Of a DNA stretch of 64,000 nucleotides, positions 21,004-32,400 are shown piece after piece. The DNA is taken from NCBI GenBank assembly GCA_963971535.1, contig OZ020592.1, forward strand, positions 59,531,060 through 59,595,059, given 5' to 3'. Positions within the stretch are counted from its first letter, which is position 1; each line of letters begins with the position of its first letter. The notes beneath the pieces were generated by a model. The model worked only from the letters and a program-made list of their open reading frames with translations. It was not told where the DNA came from and did not search any database. This stretch comes from Notolepis coatsorum. Its lineage: Eukaryota; Chordata; Actinopteri; Aulopiformes; Paralepididae. The translations under genes and the position numbers were made by a program.

Positions 21004-22186
21004 TGTTACAAAGGGTCAGATTAAACCGAATATATATATTTATTGCTTGAGATCCCTTGTATAATATTTGTATATCGTTTGATATCCCTTGTATATTATT
21101 TGTATATATACACGGAATATCCCTTTACCTGCGTACAAACCAGAGTAATATGCGCTCTCCTATTGGACACCCCCCCCCAGGCTCCAGGCAGTCTCGTACT
21201 CAGACAGGTGCAGTGGGCGAGTTTGGGGCATGTTACAACATGCCTTTGGCAGTGCAGTGATTCAGGACCATAGTGACCAGGTTGGCACTAAATTGTCACT
21301 TACGTATAAATACGGCGCAGGTGTAAACAGCAGCACTTCGTTCATTACTAGTAAAGCCTTCACCACGAGTCAACGACCAAGTGAAGTGAGCAACCTTGCG
21401 TCTAAATAGAGCACTTAGAACATGTGCGAATAGGATAGTAAAAGTGTCATAGTTTGGTGAAGTAACGTCAAGTTCAACCTAGTTTAATGTGAAGTATAGT
21501 GCACAGGAGAATCTACACCGGCGATTGTAGAACCATTTCTGGTTGGATTATATTGCTTTGGTACCGTTACCGCTGGAGGAGAGTACCGTGGATTCCACTA
21601 TCGTTTGGGATTTACCCCCCGTGAGGATCATCATTTGGGCCCGCCTCTAGGAAGAGGCTGGCTAGCTGTCGTCAATGCTATTCGAGCATCTTGGATTACA
21701 ACTGCTGCTTTGTCTGCCGATCAAGGGAGTACATGTACCGACTCCCGTAGCTGGAGCCTCTTTATTCCTCGTTGACTCAGACTTTGTACACGAACATTCC
21801 TCTACCCCTGCCGGCCTTACACCCGGAGGGAACCCCCCAGTGTCTCCAGCTGGTACTAGTGTGCCCTATGTAATTGCTATGCCACAGGTGGCGTCAGTTT
21901 AGACCCATCTTACTATTCTCATTGACTTACGCTCTTGACCTACTTTACGTGTGTTCTTCGCCTTACAAGCGCAAGTATAATTCTCAATCTGTAACCTAAC
22001 GTTGCTTGCTCTGATAATAATAAATACCCTCCAAATAGAACTTTATGTGTCATTGCCGTATTCTTGTGTGGGTGTTCACCATATATATTCATGTACTGTA
22101 TGGCCAGTAATTAAAGTACATAACTAAGTAGTGGTTTAATATACCATACTCTCAATACAGTCAGGGAATTGTACCCCTCAGTTACA
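21004..22186 (+). repeat. BEL/Pao 5' LTR
   Basis: Starts TGTTACAAAGG and ends CAGTTACA. Contains a TATA-like TATAAATA (about 21304) and AATAAA (22019-22024), consistent with the U3/R/U5 layout. Differences from the 3' LTR include C/T at the TATATCGTTTG motif, A/G at CACTAAATTG and A/C at GTACACGAAC. Confidence 0.95.
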
Positions 22187-22188
22187 AT

Positions 22189-22202
22189 TGGTCCTTCGAG
22201 CC
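22189..22202 (+). promoter_or_regulatory. Primer binding site, tRNA-Tyr type
   Basis: TGGTCCTTCGAGCC lies two bases after the 5' LTR. It is the complement of the 3' end of vertebrate tRNA-Tyr (acceptor TCGAAGGACCA), all 14 bases matching; the next bases (AGAG versus GGAA) diverge. Confidence 0.8.
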
Positions 22203-22245
22203 AGAGGGTATCAGTGTAATATTTAATATAATATTGATATTAACC

Positions 22246-25200
22246 ATGGCCAGCGGTGAACACTCCCCAAGCGGCTCTCCCAAGCTAGAACGCCCGCAGC
22301 GCAAACGTCAGCCACCTCCCTATCTGGAGGAATACGCTGTCGGTCTAATACCTAGCTTTAAACAGACGTTAAATGCGGATAAAGCGGATAGTCAAAGCAT
22401 GTCAAATCCTATCGACCAAGCGACCCGACCAGTAGAGACCCCAGTGGATTCAGACCAAACTGACTCAGCTCACGGGGGGGACCAGGTGGGACATGACCAG
22501 ACTATACCTCCAGACAACGTCACCGGGAGAGAGCTCCAGGATAAAGAAAGCGCTCCGGGGACAGAACCCGACACACAACCAAGAGAAGAGAAGCGCGCCC
22601 AGGAGATGGACCTCGGAGCGTGCCCAGAGAACAGATCTCCAACGAGCACTGTCAGAAGCCGATCACCTCCGTCGGCGTCATCCCCCAGCGAAGCGGACCA
22701 GATGCTGGCACAGGCATTCATCGCCACCCTGGCAGCCTCCACTGAACGCGATCGACTTCAAGCACAGACGCTTAGTGAGCGCGAACACTCTAACATGGAA
22801 AGAGAACGCCTCCAGGCTCAACAGACGAGCGAGCGCGAACAATCTGCAGACCAACGAGAGCGCCTTCACGCGCAACTCCAAGCGCAAGCCCTTAGTGAAC
22901 GCGAACACTCTGCAACCGAGCAAGAGCGCTTCCAGGCGCAACAAAGGAGTGAAGACGACCGCATAAGACTGGAGACCAGACGCCTTCAGACGGAAGAGAA
23001 CATTGAAAGAGGCCGCGCCGATGCACAGCGCGCCGCCGCCAATGCACAGCGCGACGCCGCCCATGCCAGCGCCGATGCACAGCGCAACGCCGCCAATGCA
23101 CAGCGCGACGCCGCCCATGCCAGTGCCAATGCACAGCGCGACGCCGCCAATGCACAGCGTGACGCCGCCAATACCCAGCGCGAAGCACAGCGCGACGCCG
23201 CCAATGCACAGCGCGACGCCGCCAATGCCCAGCGCGAAGCAGAGCGCGCCGCCGCCCATGCCCAGTGCGAAGCAGAGCGCGACCGGCTGCAGGCGCAGAT
23301 GATAGAACAATTGATTGCCATGGCGACACCCCCTCTCTCCGCACGGAGCTCCCGGAGATCATCACGACAAGGGTCTAGGGCACATTCCCCTACCCGACGA
23401 AGCGACCCGGGACCCGGCCAACAAGAGGATCCTGTCTACCCCTACGACCCCCCTCCCCGACCGGTCCATACGAGACCCAGCCACCGGGAAGAACCGGCCT
23501 ATGTCGCAGAGAGACTGACTAGAAGACTCCAGGACCTAGAAGAGGAAGAGGAAGAGGAGGAATGTCAAGCCCACCAGCAGCAACGTACTCTGGACCAGGA
23601 GGCCCAGTACAGCCCCGACCAGCAGCAACGTACTCTGGACCAGGAGGCCCAGTACAGCCCCGACGTCAGCCCCGAGCCACTGCACTACAAACCCCCGACC
23701 CAACTCACAGGTGAGTTTGACGTACAGTCAGCACCGAGGAACAGCACCCGGGTACCCGGCCCCTGGTACCCACCAAGTACCAACCCACGACAACACGTAC
23801 GGGGAGACTCGCCCAGGAGGCCTATTCCCCTACGCTCACCAATGTGCCAGCCATCCATGGTATCGTACCTTGGCACACCGACGTTCCCAGACTTTACGCA
23901 CGAGGACAGAGCACAGTACACGGAATTACGGATGTGCTTGGAGACTATGATGTCCGACGTCCCCGATGAGTCGTACAAATATGCCATCCTCCTCAAGCAC
24001 CTCAAGGTGCCCAGAGCGCATAATATAGCGCTGGCATATTCCAACTCAAGTACCCCATACTCCGCGGCTCTAGTGGCCCTCGACCAGCGTTATGGACGCA
24101 TATGGGACTACGTGATACAAGAAATAAGAGATATCGACCGCCTCCCCCCAGCCAAAGACAATAGAGCATTGGATGACCTCTCTATCAAGGTACAATCCCT
24201 GGTAGGGATGCTGGGGTCCCAAAAGGAGAAAGGGAGATATGAACTATATGCTAACTCTAATGTGGAACGAATACTAGAGAAGCTCCCTCCAGCCCGCCAA
24301 GAGCGCTTTCGGTGGCAGAGAGACCACCGTGATCCCGACGGTCCCGAGCCATCCCTCCTAGACCTGGCCGCCTTCCTCGCGAGGGAAGTCAGCAGCCTAC
24401 GACTGGATACGTTCGTGTGGAGTGGACCAAGCCCAAGAGATGGACCTCGGAGATCTAATGATAACCGCCGGTCGGTGACCGTTATGCACCAGGCCGAGTC
24501 AGTGCCGCAGCACGAGAACCACAGCAACCCCCCGACCAAGGGGGAGTGGAAGATTGAATGCCAGTACTGTGAGGGGGAACATCGGCTGTATCAATGTGAC
24601 ACTTTCAAGAAGCTGACCACTGACGAGGTGAGTCAGTGGATCAAAGCCAACCGCCGCTGCTTCCGCTGCGCGCGCAGCCATATGGCAGCTGAGTGCCGTT
24701 TAAAGAAGAAATGCAGCAAGTGCGACGGCGCCCACCTGGAGGTCCTGCACGACATCAACAAGCGTCCGCCAGGAAACCAAAGTGGGCCCGTCACGGTGAT
24801 GTATCAGGCCGAGGCGGTGTCACCACAGACCAGGCCTGAAACCACCCCCTGGTGTCCCGACTGTCGCAGCAGACACAGGGACCGACAGTGCCACCAGTAC
24901 TACCCCGAGTCGGTGCCACCACCGTCGAGTCACAACTCCCCCGCCAGAGAGGAACGGGAGATCGTCTGTACCTACTGCGACGGCGGACACTGGCTGGCAC
25001 AGTGCGCCGAATACAAGACACTGAACCCCGTCCAAGTTGATCAGTGGCGTGAGGCGGCCCAGGCGGGCGCCGCTCACCGCGCATCACTGTGCGGGGCCCA
25101 CCAGCAGAAGATCCAAGGTAACCCACCAACAGGAGTGCTCCACATAGACCAGCATAGCGGGACCCCCCGAGTGCTCATCAAAGTGGTCAGAGTGCTCCTG

Positions 25201-25369
25201 AGCTACGAGGACAAGGTCCTGGACACTTACGCCGTCCTAGACGATGGGTCTGAAAATACTCTCCTCCTCGCCTCCGCCGCAGCCCAGTTGGGCCTGCGGG
25301 GTGCCAAAGGAACAATGACAATCCGTACCATTAGAAGAGACCAGAAGACCATAAAGGGTGAAAATGTCT
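22246..25369 (+). pseudogene. BEL/Pao Gag-protease, interrupted by ERV
   Basis: Structural and protease polyprotein. I take the start at 22246 because the ATG has a strong context (ACCATGG) and MASGEHS follows; an in-frame ATG also exists at 22234. About residues 165-350 are a long coiled coil, including an Ala-rich heptad repeat (NAQRDAA, about 257-352). A direct duplication, QQQRTLDQEAQYSPD twice, lies near 445-475. A Pao Gag core follows (TFPDFTHEDRAQYTEL near 545). Zinc knuckles are CQYCEGEHRLYQC (about 772), CFRCARSHMAAEC (about 805) and a second set CPDCRSRH and CTYCDGGHWLAQC (from about 870). The aspartic protease motif is LDDGSENTLLL (about 998). The ERV enters at 25370 within the protease region; the frame resumes at 39353. 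Confidence 0.92.
23020..23302 (+). repeat. 21-bp-based repeat encoding Ala-rich heptads in Gag
   Basis: Tandem and slightly irregular units built on GACGCCGCCAATGCACAGCGC (7 codons, D-A-A-N-A-Q-R), with variants HASADAQR and REAQR. Unit length in whole heptads keeps both the frame and the coiled-coil register. Confidence 0.9.
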
Positions 25370-25810
25370 TGTTGTGGCTGATGGTTGTTTAACACAGCAG
25401 GAGACGATATTTCCAATTGTAACAAGTAGGTAATTTATTTAGGAAAAGAAGTTCTTAACAGCAAAAGCTATGGATCGAGCAGAGGATCACCACAGCTTGA
25501 ACAAAAAACACTCTACCCTCAATCCCTCTGCCTGTCCCCTAAATCCCCTCTCAGTCCTGCCCCCACATGACAGATATGATGACGTGTCATATCATGTCAA
25601 ATATGACATGACGTACATTAAGATGACACGTAGATTTAACATCGGAGAGAGATAAAAACATTAAGAACATGAAGAGAGATAAAGACATTAAGAAGAACAT
25701 AGATTTAGATAAAAACATTAAGAACATCGAAGAGAGATAAACAAGATATGATGTACACACACGATATGATGTAAAACATTAAGAACATCGAAGAGAGAGT
25801 GAGATGTGTG

Positions 25811-25845
<35 letters not shown>

Positions 25846-26406
25846 ATGTGTGTGTGTGTCTGTGTGTGTGTGCGTCTGTGTACAGACGTGTGTGTATTGT
25901 ATGTGTGTATTGTGTGTGTGTGTCTGTGTGTGTGTGCGTCTGTGTACAGACGTGTGTGTATTGTATGTGTGTATTGTGACACAGGGAATGTGTGTGTGTG
26001 TCGGTGTGTATGTCTGTGCGACTGTGTGTGTCTGTGTGTGTGTGTCTGTGTGACTGTGTGTGTCTGTGTGTCTGTGTGTGTGTGCTGTGTCTGTGTGTGT
26101 GTGCTGTGTATGTGTGTGTCTGTGTGTCTGTGTGTGTGTGCTGTGTCTGTGTGTGTGTGCTGTGTATGTGTGTGTCTGTGTGTCTGTGTGTGTGTGCTGT
26201 GTATGTATGAAAGAGAGAAAAGACACAAGATTAGAGCACACGATATGATGTACTGAAATGTCCATCTGCCTATCTTGAGGCTGTTTTAAGAACATCAGCC
26301 AGACTGTCGCCCTAGTGTCTTTGAGCCCTGCTAGTTGACCTATATTAAACTAGTCAAGACTAACCCCTTTCCTACCTCCACCCCCGTATACACATTTTCC
26401 ACAACA
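25370..26406 (-). repeat. ERV 3' LTR (1037 bp)
   Basis: Ends TGTTGTGG/CCACAACA as inverted terminal repeats. About 400 bp of it is a GT-rich array (25805-26205). The rest appears identical to the 5' LTR by eye. Repeats of AACATTAAGAACAT lie at 25640-25790. Confidence 0.95.
25805..26205. repeat. (GT)n array inside ERV LTR
   Basis: GT runs punctuated by TGTC, GCGTC and TGCTGTG. An ATACAGACG-like motif repeats about every 75 bp. The copy in the other LTR (38759-39152) differs in length by about 8 bp. Confidence 0.95.
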
Positions 26407-26417
26407 TTCCCCCATTT
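26407..26417 (-). promoter_or_regulatory. ERV polypurine tract
   Basis: On the minus strand AAATGGGGGAA sits immediately upstream of the 3' LTR, the position required for plus-strand priming. Confidence 0.75.
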
Positions 26418-27368
26418 GGGGCTATCCCTAGTCCCACCCAAATCATATAACCAAGAAAATGTGAACGTCTAACTAAACGAGAAACCACAATTATATAATA
26501 AAAGTTTAAATGCCTAATCTAAACCAGAAACCTTACTTCATTCACTGGACCCCTAACGGACCAACAAAGGCTGACTACCGTTCTTACCAAAACACAAAAC
26601 CGTTCCAAACAAGAGTAATAATAAAACATCAACAAAATACCCCAATTTATAATCCTAACCTGACAGACAAATCCCCCCAACCTCCACCGCTTACCAAATG
26701 AGCCACAGTTCCGGCCGGAAACCGCGACTCTCATCAGGGAAAGGAGAAGTTGACCGTCAGAACTAAACATAGAACATCCCTCCCAAAAAAAAAATGACAT
26801 TGTCTCTTCCATAACATTGAGCCCCAGTGTCCATCGCTCAGCCCCCCTTCCATGCCCACGCCATAGTCTCCTCACCGTATTGCCAAAAGTCACATTTTGC
26901 CAATACAGCAACCACCACGCCACACCTCCAGTCCCCGTAGAAGCATGTCCCCATGCCTGGACGGGAGGCGCTGGTACCGACCTCACCACGTGTCCCCCCA
27001 TCTTCGACGGGAGGTGCCCATCTTGCCCACTGCGTTAGCCCCCCCCTTTGTCCCTCCAGTCCCCAGAACCGATCCCCAGAACACTTCTTCTCAATGCTTC
27101 CTCAGGCTCAGAACCGACACTCTGCCGATGCCCCTTCCCATTCCGGTTTGACCAGGACCACGAGTAAAATAATAAAAAAATAATAAAAAAATAAAAAATA
27201 ATGCAATGATTTTCAATGGTTGCAATCTCTATGCCGAAGGATCATTCGAAAATCAGACTAAAATTCCTAGTTAAAGGAATAAACCAACAAAACTGCACTC
27301 AGACCATCCCCCGTCACTCTTAAAGGAAAGAACCAACAAAAAGAAAATGTCCCTACCTCACCATACCC
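26418..27368 (-). other. ERV sequence between env and 3' LTR
   Basis: Non-coding by inspection. A 160-codon minus-strand frame (26519-27001) has no recognisable domain. AT-rich stretch AATAATAAAAAAATAATAAA near 27170-27200. An accessory gene cannot be excluded. Confidence 0.4.
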
Positions 27369-29411
27369 CTAATCCTCTATCCCCTCGTCTCCCTCTAAGG
27401 CAGCATAAAGCTGAGGACATGGCCCGATTTGTGGCTCAATCTCTTTCTGTCCCACCATCAACATTTGGCTCGTTACGTGTGAAGTTACCAGCCTACCCAA
27501 GAGAGGCATACCACAACAGAAAAGGAGAACCAATATCAACCCTGCCACCCCAATGGATATCCCTGTCTGCATCACTATGCTTCCCCACTGTCCCAATCTT
27601 TCCAACACCCCACTCCCCCACCATTCTTCATTCCGGCCAGAATTCCCCCTCAACTCCTCCCTCAAATCCTTCAGCTTAGCCATGGCCTCGGAGAACTTTC
27701 CCCCTGGCCCCACATTCGTCGGAATGAATGTGCAGCAGTACTGTCCAAACATGGAACAGACTCCACCCTTCTCCGCCATTAACCAGTTCAGAGCCTGTCT
27801 ATTCTGCCACGCCACCGTACTGGTCGCGTGCATCTGGTCCCCCATTGCATCCAACGCCTCCTCGGTGTAGTTGAGATACCGCTGCTGATTGTAAAACAAA
27901 TAGTTGATCCACCCGGTGTTCTTATTGACCGATATCCATGGCAGAATAGACTCAAACCCTGCCGCAATCTCATTCTTAGCCATGAACTCGGCTGGAATGC
28001 CCCTTGGCTGTCCTATGCTGTCCAGATACACCCTTGGGTCTGCCTTGTAGCTACGCTTCGTTCGAGAGATAGGAGACTCAGAAGGTCCTTCCGTCACTGA
28101 TAATGGTAGGACCACCATTGGCATGATCGCCTGAACCCGGGCACATCTACCTGACCAATCTAAAGGAAGTGTATTCCTCAACCTCCTACCGCCGCAGAGC
28201 CAGTATTGGTCCGCCATTGCCATATCCTGGACATGAAAAGGGCAAGCTACAGGCCGTGGGTTGGTATCCACTCCCTTTAACACGACCCCGTGTCCACACT
28301 TTCCTTCTTTCGTGCAGTTAGTCGTGATGCTCCAAATAGTAGTGCACCGCCCCTCTGCCACCTCCCCTACGTCCCGGGTCCCCTCCTTTTGCAAGCACTC
28401 GAAATCCTTGGTCAGCCATAGTTTGACACCTCTGGGTATTGGCAACCCCGTCGCTACCCCCTGCACACGTACATCCAATTTCCTACAACGTTCCTGCATA
28501 GTGACATCCTTGAAATCCGTGACGTTTCCTGCCGCCTTAAAACGACTAGAGCCGAGAAACCCCAAACACTCTGCCTCGCACCAAGGGCGACTATTATGGG
28601 GCCCCTCCCATGCCTCTGCGTCCCTGTCACACTGAGCCCAACTGAACTTCGTGCCCTTCACCAGCAGCCTATCCGGACGTGCCTTGGAGCAGACATAACA
28701 ATCCTCTATCTGATTCTGCGCGCTCGTGTACTGGACCCACTTAAACCACTCATTCCCTAAAGCCGCCCTATACATCGGGTCAGCCTCCGGGTCTTCCTCG
28801 TCATAGTCATAGTCGCCCCCATCTTGTTCCCCGGAAGGAAGCAAACCCCTCAACCTGGCCCAGAGTGAGCCCACTGAGTCCCTCAACGTTCCGGCTGTCC
28901 TCTGGAACATATCCTGTCCCCCCAACTCTTCCGACTCAGTGTCCTTGACCTCCCTTTTTCCCCTCACCCCTGTCCCCTGTGATTGGTTCGGGACAGGCTC
29001 AACCCTCCTATCTACCCCCACAACCCGATCCTCGTTAGTATAATGGTAAGTATCCCCGCCTGTAACGGGGGAATGGTCAAAATCAAAAACATGCCCTTGC
29101 GGTCCTACGGGAAACACCCCTTTTGGTTGTAGTCTTATCTTCTCCCCCCCTTCCTCGATGGAGGGCAGAGGGGGCGCCTGATTCTGAGCCTGGTCATGAA
29201 AGCCTGCCGGTACTTGAGCCTGAGCGGGACCCCGTGGGACTCCTACCCACTCAAACCCGTCATCCTCAAGGACGGGTCGACCGTGACGGTTCTCAATGAC
29301 GTCGTTGTGCCCGGCCGACCGTCCGCACACTGCTGCCAACATCTGCGGGAGCATCAGCAGGCACTGCACCTTCCAGTTGCCGTCTCGGACCCTCCATGTC
29401 GGGTTCTGCAT
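27369..29411 (-). CDS. env: ERV envelope glycoprotein (680 aa)
   Basis: Membrane-fusion protein of the ERV, open over its full length. A hydrophobic leader lies near residues 15-30. The surface subunit contains a CXXC motif (CYVC, about residue 238). A furin-type site RTKR lies near 447, followed by the transmembrane subunit. The latter carries the CX6CC motif (CSMFGQYCC, about 551-559), preceded by QNRQALNWLM, the conserved segment of gamma-type Env proteins. A hydrophobic anchor (SIGVAGLILVLLFCCG) lies near 620-635, with a short tail. CXXC plus CX6CC indicates covalently linked subunits. The first 119 bases overlap the end of pol in another frame, a typical retroviral arrangement. Expression would need splicing; splice sites were not established. 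No stop or frameshift is seen. Confidence 0.93.
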   Translation of the reverse strand: MQNPTWRVRDGNWKVQCLLMLPQMLAAVCGRSAGHNDVIENRHGRPVLEDDGFEWVGVPRGPAQAQVPAGFHDQAQNQAPPLPSIEEGGEKIRLQPKGVFPVGPQGHVFDFDHSPVTGGDTYHYTNEDRVVGVDRRVEPVPNQSQGTGVRGKREVKDTESEELGGQDMFQRTAGTLRDSVGSLWARLRGLLPSGEQDGGDYDYDEEDPEADPMYRAALGNEWFKWVQYTSAQNQIEDCYVCSKARPDRLLVKGTKFSWAQCDRDAEAWEGPHNSRPWCEAECLGFLGSSRFKAAGNVTDFKDVTMQERCRKLDVRVQGVATGLPIPRGVKLWLTKDFECLQKEGTRDVGEVAEGRCTTIWSITTNCTKEGKCGHGVVLKGVDTNPRPVACPFHVQDMAMADQYWLCGGRRLRNTLPLDWSGRCARVQAIMPMVVLPLSVTEGPSESPISRTKRSYKADPRVYLDSIGQPRGIPAEFMAKNEIAAGFESILPWISVNKNTGWINYLFYNQQRYLNYTEEALDAMGDQMHATSTVAWQNRQALNWLMAEKGGVCSMFGQYCCTFIPTNVGPGGKFSEAMAKLKDLREELRGNSGRNEEWWGSGVLERLGQWGSIVMQTGISIGVAGLILVLLFCCGMPLLGRLVTSHVTSQMLMVGQKEIEPQIGPCPQLYAALEGDEGIED

Positions 29412-32400
29412 AACTGCGATCGATTGTATCCCCCAAGAGATCGCCGCTGGCCTTTATGCAGTGATTGAAGTGGAACCAGGTCGCTGATCCTTTGACTTGG
29501 ACTGCCGTTCCAGTCGATCGGATCACCTCGTACGGGCCCTCTCTCCGGGGTGATGACCACTTTATCTTGTGGACCTTTACGAAGACCAGGTCCCCAGGGA
29601 TCAGTCTCGGTTTGGTGGCTTCCTTCTCCGCCTCCTTCACCCCCTTTTCCTCCTTTCCCTGCTCCTGTCGAAACACAGCTTCATGTATTTTAGTCACTTG
29701 CTGAAGATATTTTTTCAGATCTTGCTCAAAAATATCTAATGCCGGGCCCCTAGCCAGGTGTCTAAATGGCGGTGCTGGCATGCTGCGGCCTGTAAGCATT
29801 TCATGCGGTGTTAGCTGTGTTTGGCGGTTTACGCTGCTTCTAATAGCCATCAGAGCAAGTGGCAAAGCATCAATCCAGTTAAGCTTAGTTTGCATACAGA
29901 TTTTCAACAGTTTGTTTTTAATGACCAGATTGGCCCTTTCCACCTTCCCCTGCGACCCGGGACTATAGACACAGGAAAGGCGCTGTCTTATACCTAATTT
30001 CTGCATCAGCCCTTTAACCACCTTGTCGATGAACTCGCGGCCATTATCGCTTTGTAATATCGTGGGAATTCCAAATCTCGGAATGACCTCGCGACACAGG
30101 AACTTGATCACTGTGTCCGCGTTCTTGTGTTTAGATGGAATGGCCTCAATCCAGCGACTAAAGCAGTCCTCTACTACCAGGAGGTATCGTTTGCCCTGCA
30201 CTGGCGTTATCATGTCTGTATAGTCCATAATCAGATGTCTGAATGGTCCCTCAGGGAGGGGTGTGTAAGCCGCCACTGTCGGTACTCCTTTGCGCACATT
30301 GCCCTGTAAGCATGTTAAACACCTGGCTAGTGTAACGTCAATTTGTGCCTGAAGCTTTGGGGACCAAAATCCCATTTTCGTGATTCGTTTCAGGGTCTCT
30401 GCTCTTCCACAGTGATCAACACCATGAGCCTCAGGTATCACCAAGGACAGAAGATCGATGGAGGCGACTATCAAACCGTTATGACTCCTCCACAGACCAT
30501 CTGCCCCCCTTACAGCCCCCCTCTCCGTCCACGACTGTTTCTCGGCCTGCGTGGCTGAGTCCTGAAGATCACTCAAATTATCCTCAGTTACCTCAGTCGT
30601 CAGTTCGGCCGCAAACATCAGAACAGCCGTGGACGGCACCGCAGCCGCCGCCTTCGCGGCCTCGTCCGCCGCGTTGTTTCCCGTCGTCACAAAGGACAGG
30701 TCTTTTCTGTGTGCCTGGCACTTTACGATAGCAATGCTTTTGGGCAACTTTACAGCCTGAATAAGCGCCACAACCTGCTTGTGGTGAAGGATCGGTGAGC
30801 CGTCCGATTTCTTAAAGCCTCTTGCCTTCCAAATGGCCGCGAATAGGTGGCATACGCCATGCGCATACGCAGAGTCTGTAAAGATGTTAACCGTGCGATC
30901 TTTAGCTATTATGCATGCTTCTGTTAGTGCTATTAGTTCTGCAAGCTGGGCCGAACATGGTTGCATGCATTGTCCGGCCTTTCTTGTTAGTGTTTCTCCG
31001 TTAGGTTTGCACTGTATGACGGCGTATCCTGACCTTAAATTTTCCCCCTCCCGATAGCAGGACCCATCCACAAAAAGTGAGAGTTCTGCTATCGCGAGCG
31101 GGTCGACTCCCAAATCAGGACGGAGTTTCACGAAAGCCTGTACCTCCACCTCGCACTCATGCGGTTGACCCTCGCTCGGGAGTGGTACCAGATCCGCCGG
31201 GTTACTGCCGTGGCATGTTTTCATCGTAACGTCCGAGTACTGCAGGAGCCTCATGTAAGCCTGTTGCCGTTGGCTGGTCAGAACAAATTTGCCTCTTTCA
31301 ATCAAGTTTGCCAATTTGTGATGTGTCCAAATGCAAATGTCATATCCCATTGTCACGGCCGTTGCCTTCTCATACATCAAATGTGCTGCGGCCAGGGCCT
31401 GATAACAAGGTGGCAGACCCTGCTCTACCGGCGAAAGAGCTCTAGAGTAATATGCTATCGGTTGTTTTTTCCCACTCACCCCCTGTGTTTGAGTCAGGAC
31501 AGCTGTCGCATGCTGCGCTCTATGTGAGACGAATAGGTGGAAACACTTCTCATAATCCGGCAGCGCCAGGGCAGGGGCCTGTAACAACAGACGCTTAATG
31601 TTTATGAACGTGTCCTCCCCCTCCTCGGTCCATGTCAAGGGACCGCGAAGCTTGTCTGTACCCGCCTCTTTTATCATCATCCTCAACGGCGCTGTCGCTA
31701 TCGTATAGTCCTCCACCCACTCAGAGCTGTACCCAGTCATCCCTAAAAACGTCATCATCTGTCGGACCGTCAATGGCCTAGGTGCCTTGGATACAGCTTC
31801 GAGTTGCGTGGGTGAGATGTTTTTTATGCCCTTTTGAATGACGCGAGACAAGTACTCAACTTTTGGCTGGCAGTACTGCAGTTTTGAACGGGATGCCTTG
31901 TGGCCTCCCACGGCCAATCCACTCAAAACTTTGATGGAGTCCTCATGGCACTGCTGACGTGTATCCGAGCAGATTAGAATGTCATCTGCATACAGTAAAA
32001 CCGTGCTGAGTAGTGTGTCGCACACTCCTTGCAAGTCTTCCTTGAGCGCCTTCGAGAAGTAATGCGGCGAGTGCGCGAACCCTTGTGGCAACCGGGTGTA
32101 AGAGTATTGTTTCCCCCTGTGGGTAAAAGCAAACAGATACTGAGACTCTTTTTCCAATGGAACACTGAAGAATGCCTGCGTGAGATCAATGACCGTATAG
32201 TACTGCGAGCTACTCGGGATGTTTGTCAGGAGGGTGTGTGGATTAGCGACTTCCGCCTCTGGTCCAGACACCACGTCGTTCACCGCCCTCAAATCGTGTA
32301 CCAGTCTGTACCTAGCCCTGTCCGCCTTTAGCACTGGGTGGATAGGTGTATTACATCTGGATTTGAGAGGGACGAGCACTCCCCCCTTTAACAGTCCCTC

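Noticed and set aside
21675..21902. 75-codon frame (duplicated at 40849-41076)
   Set aside because: It lies within both BEL/Pao LTRs, where no protein is expected; repeated only because LTRs are repeated.
26519..27001. 160-codon frame between env and 3' LTR as an ERV accessory gene
   Set aside because: No recognisable domain, biased composition, and the other strand has comparable frames; kept only as unclassified sequence.
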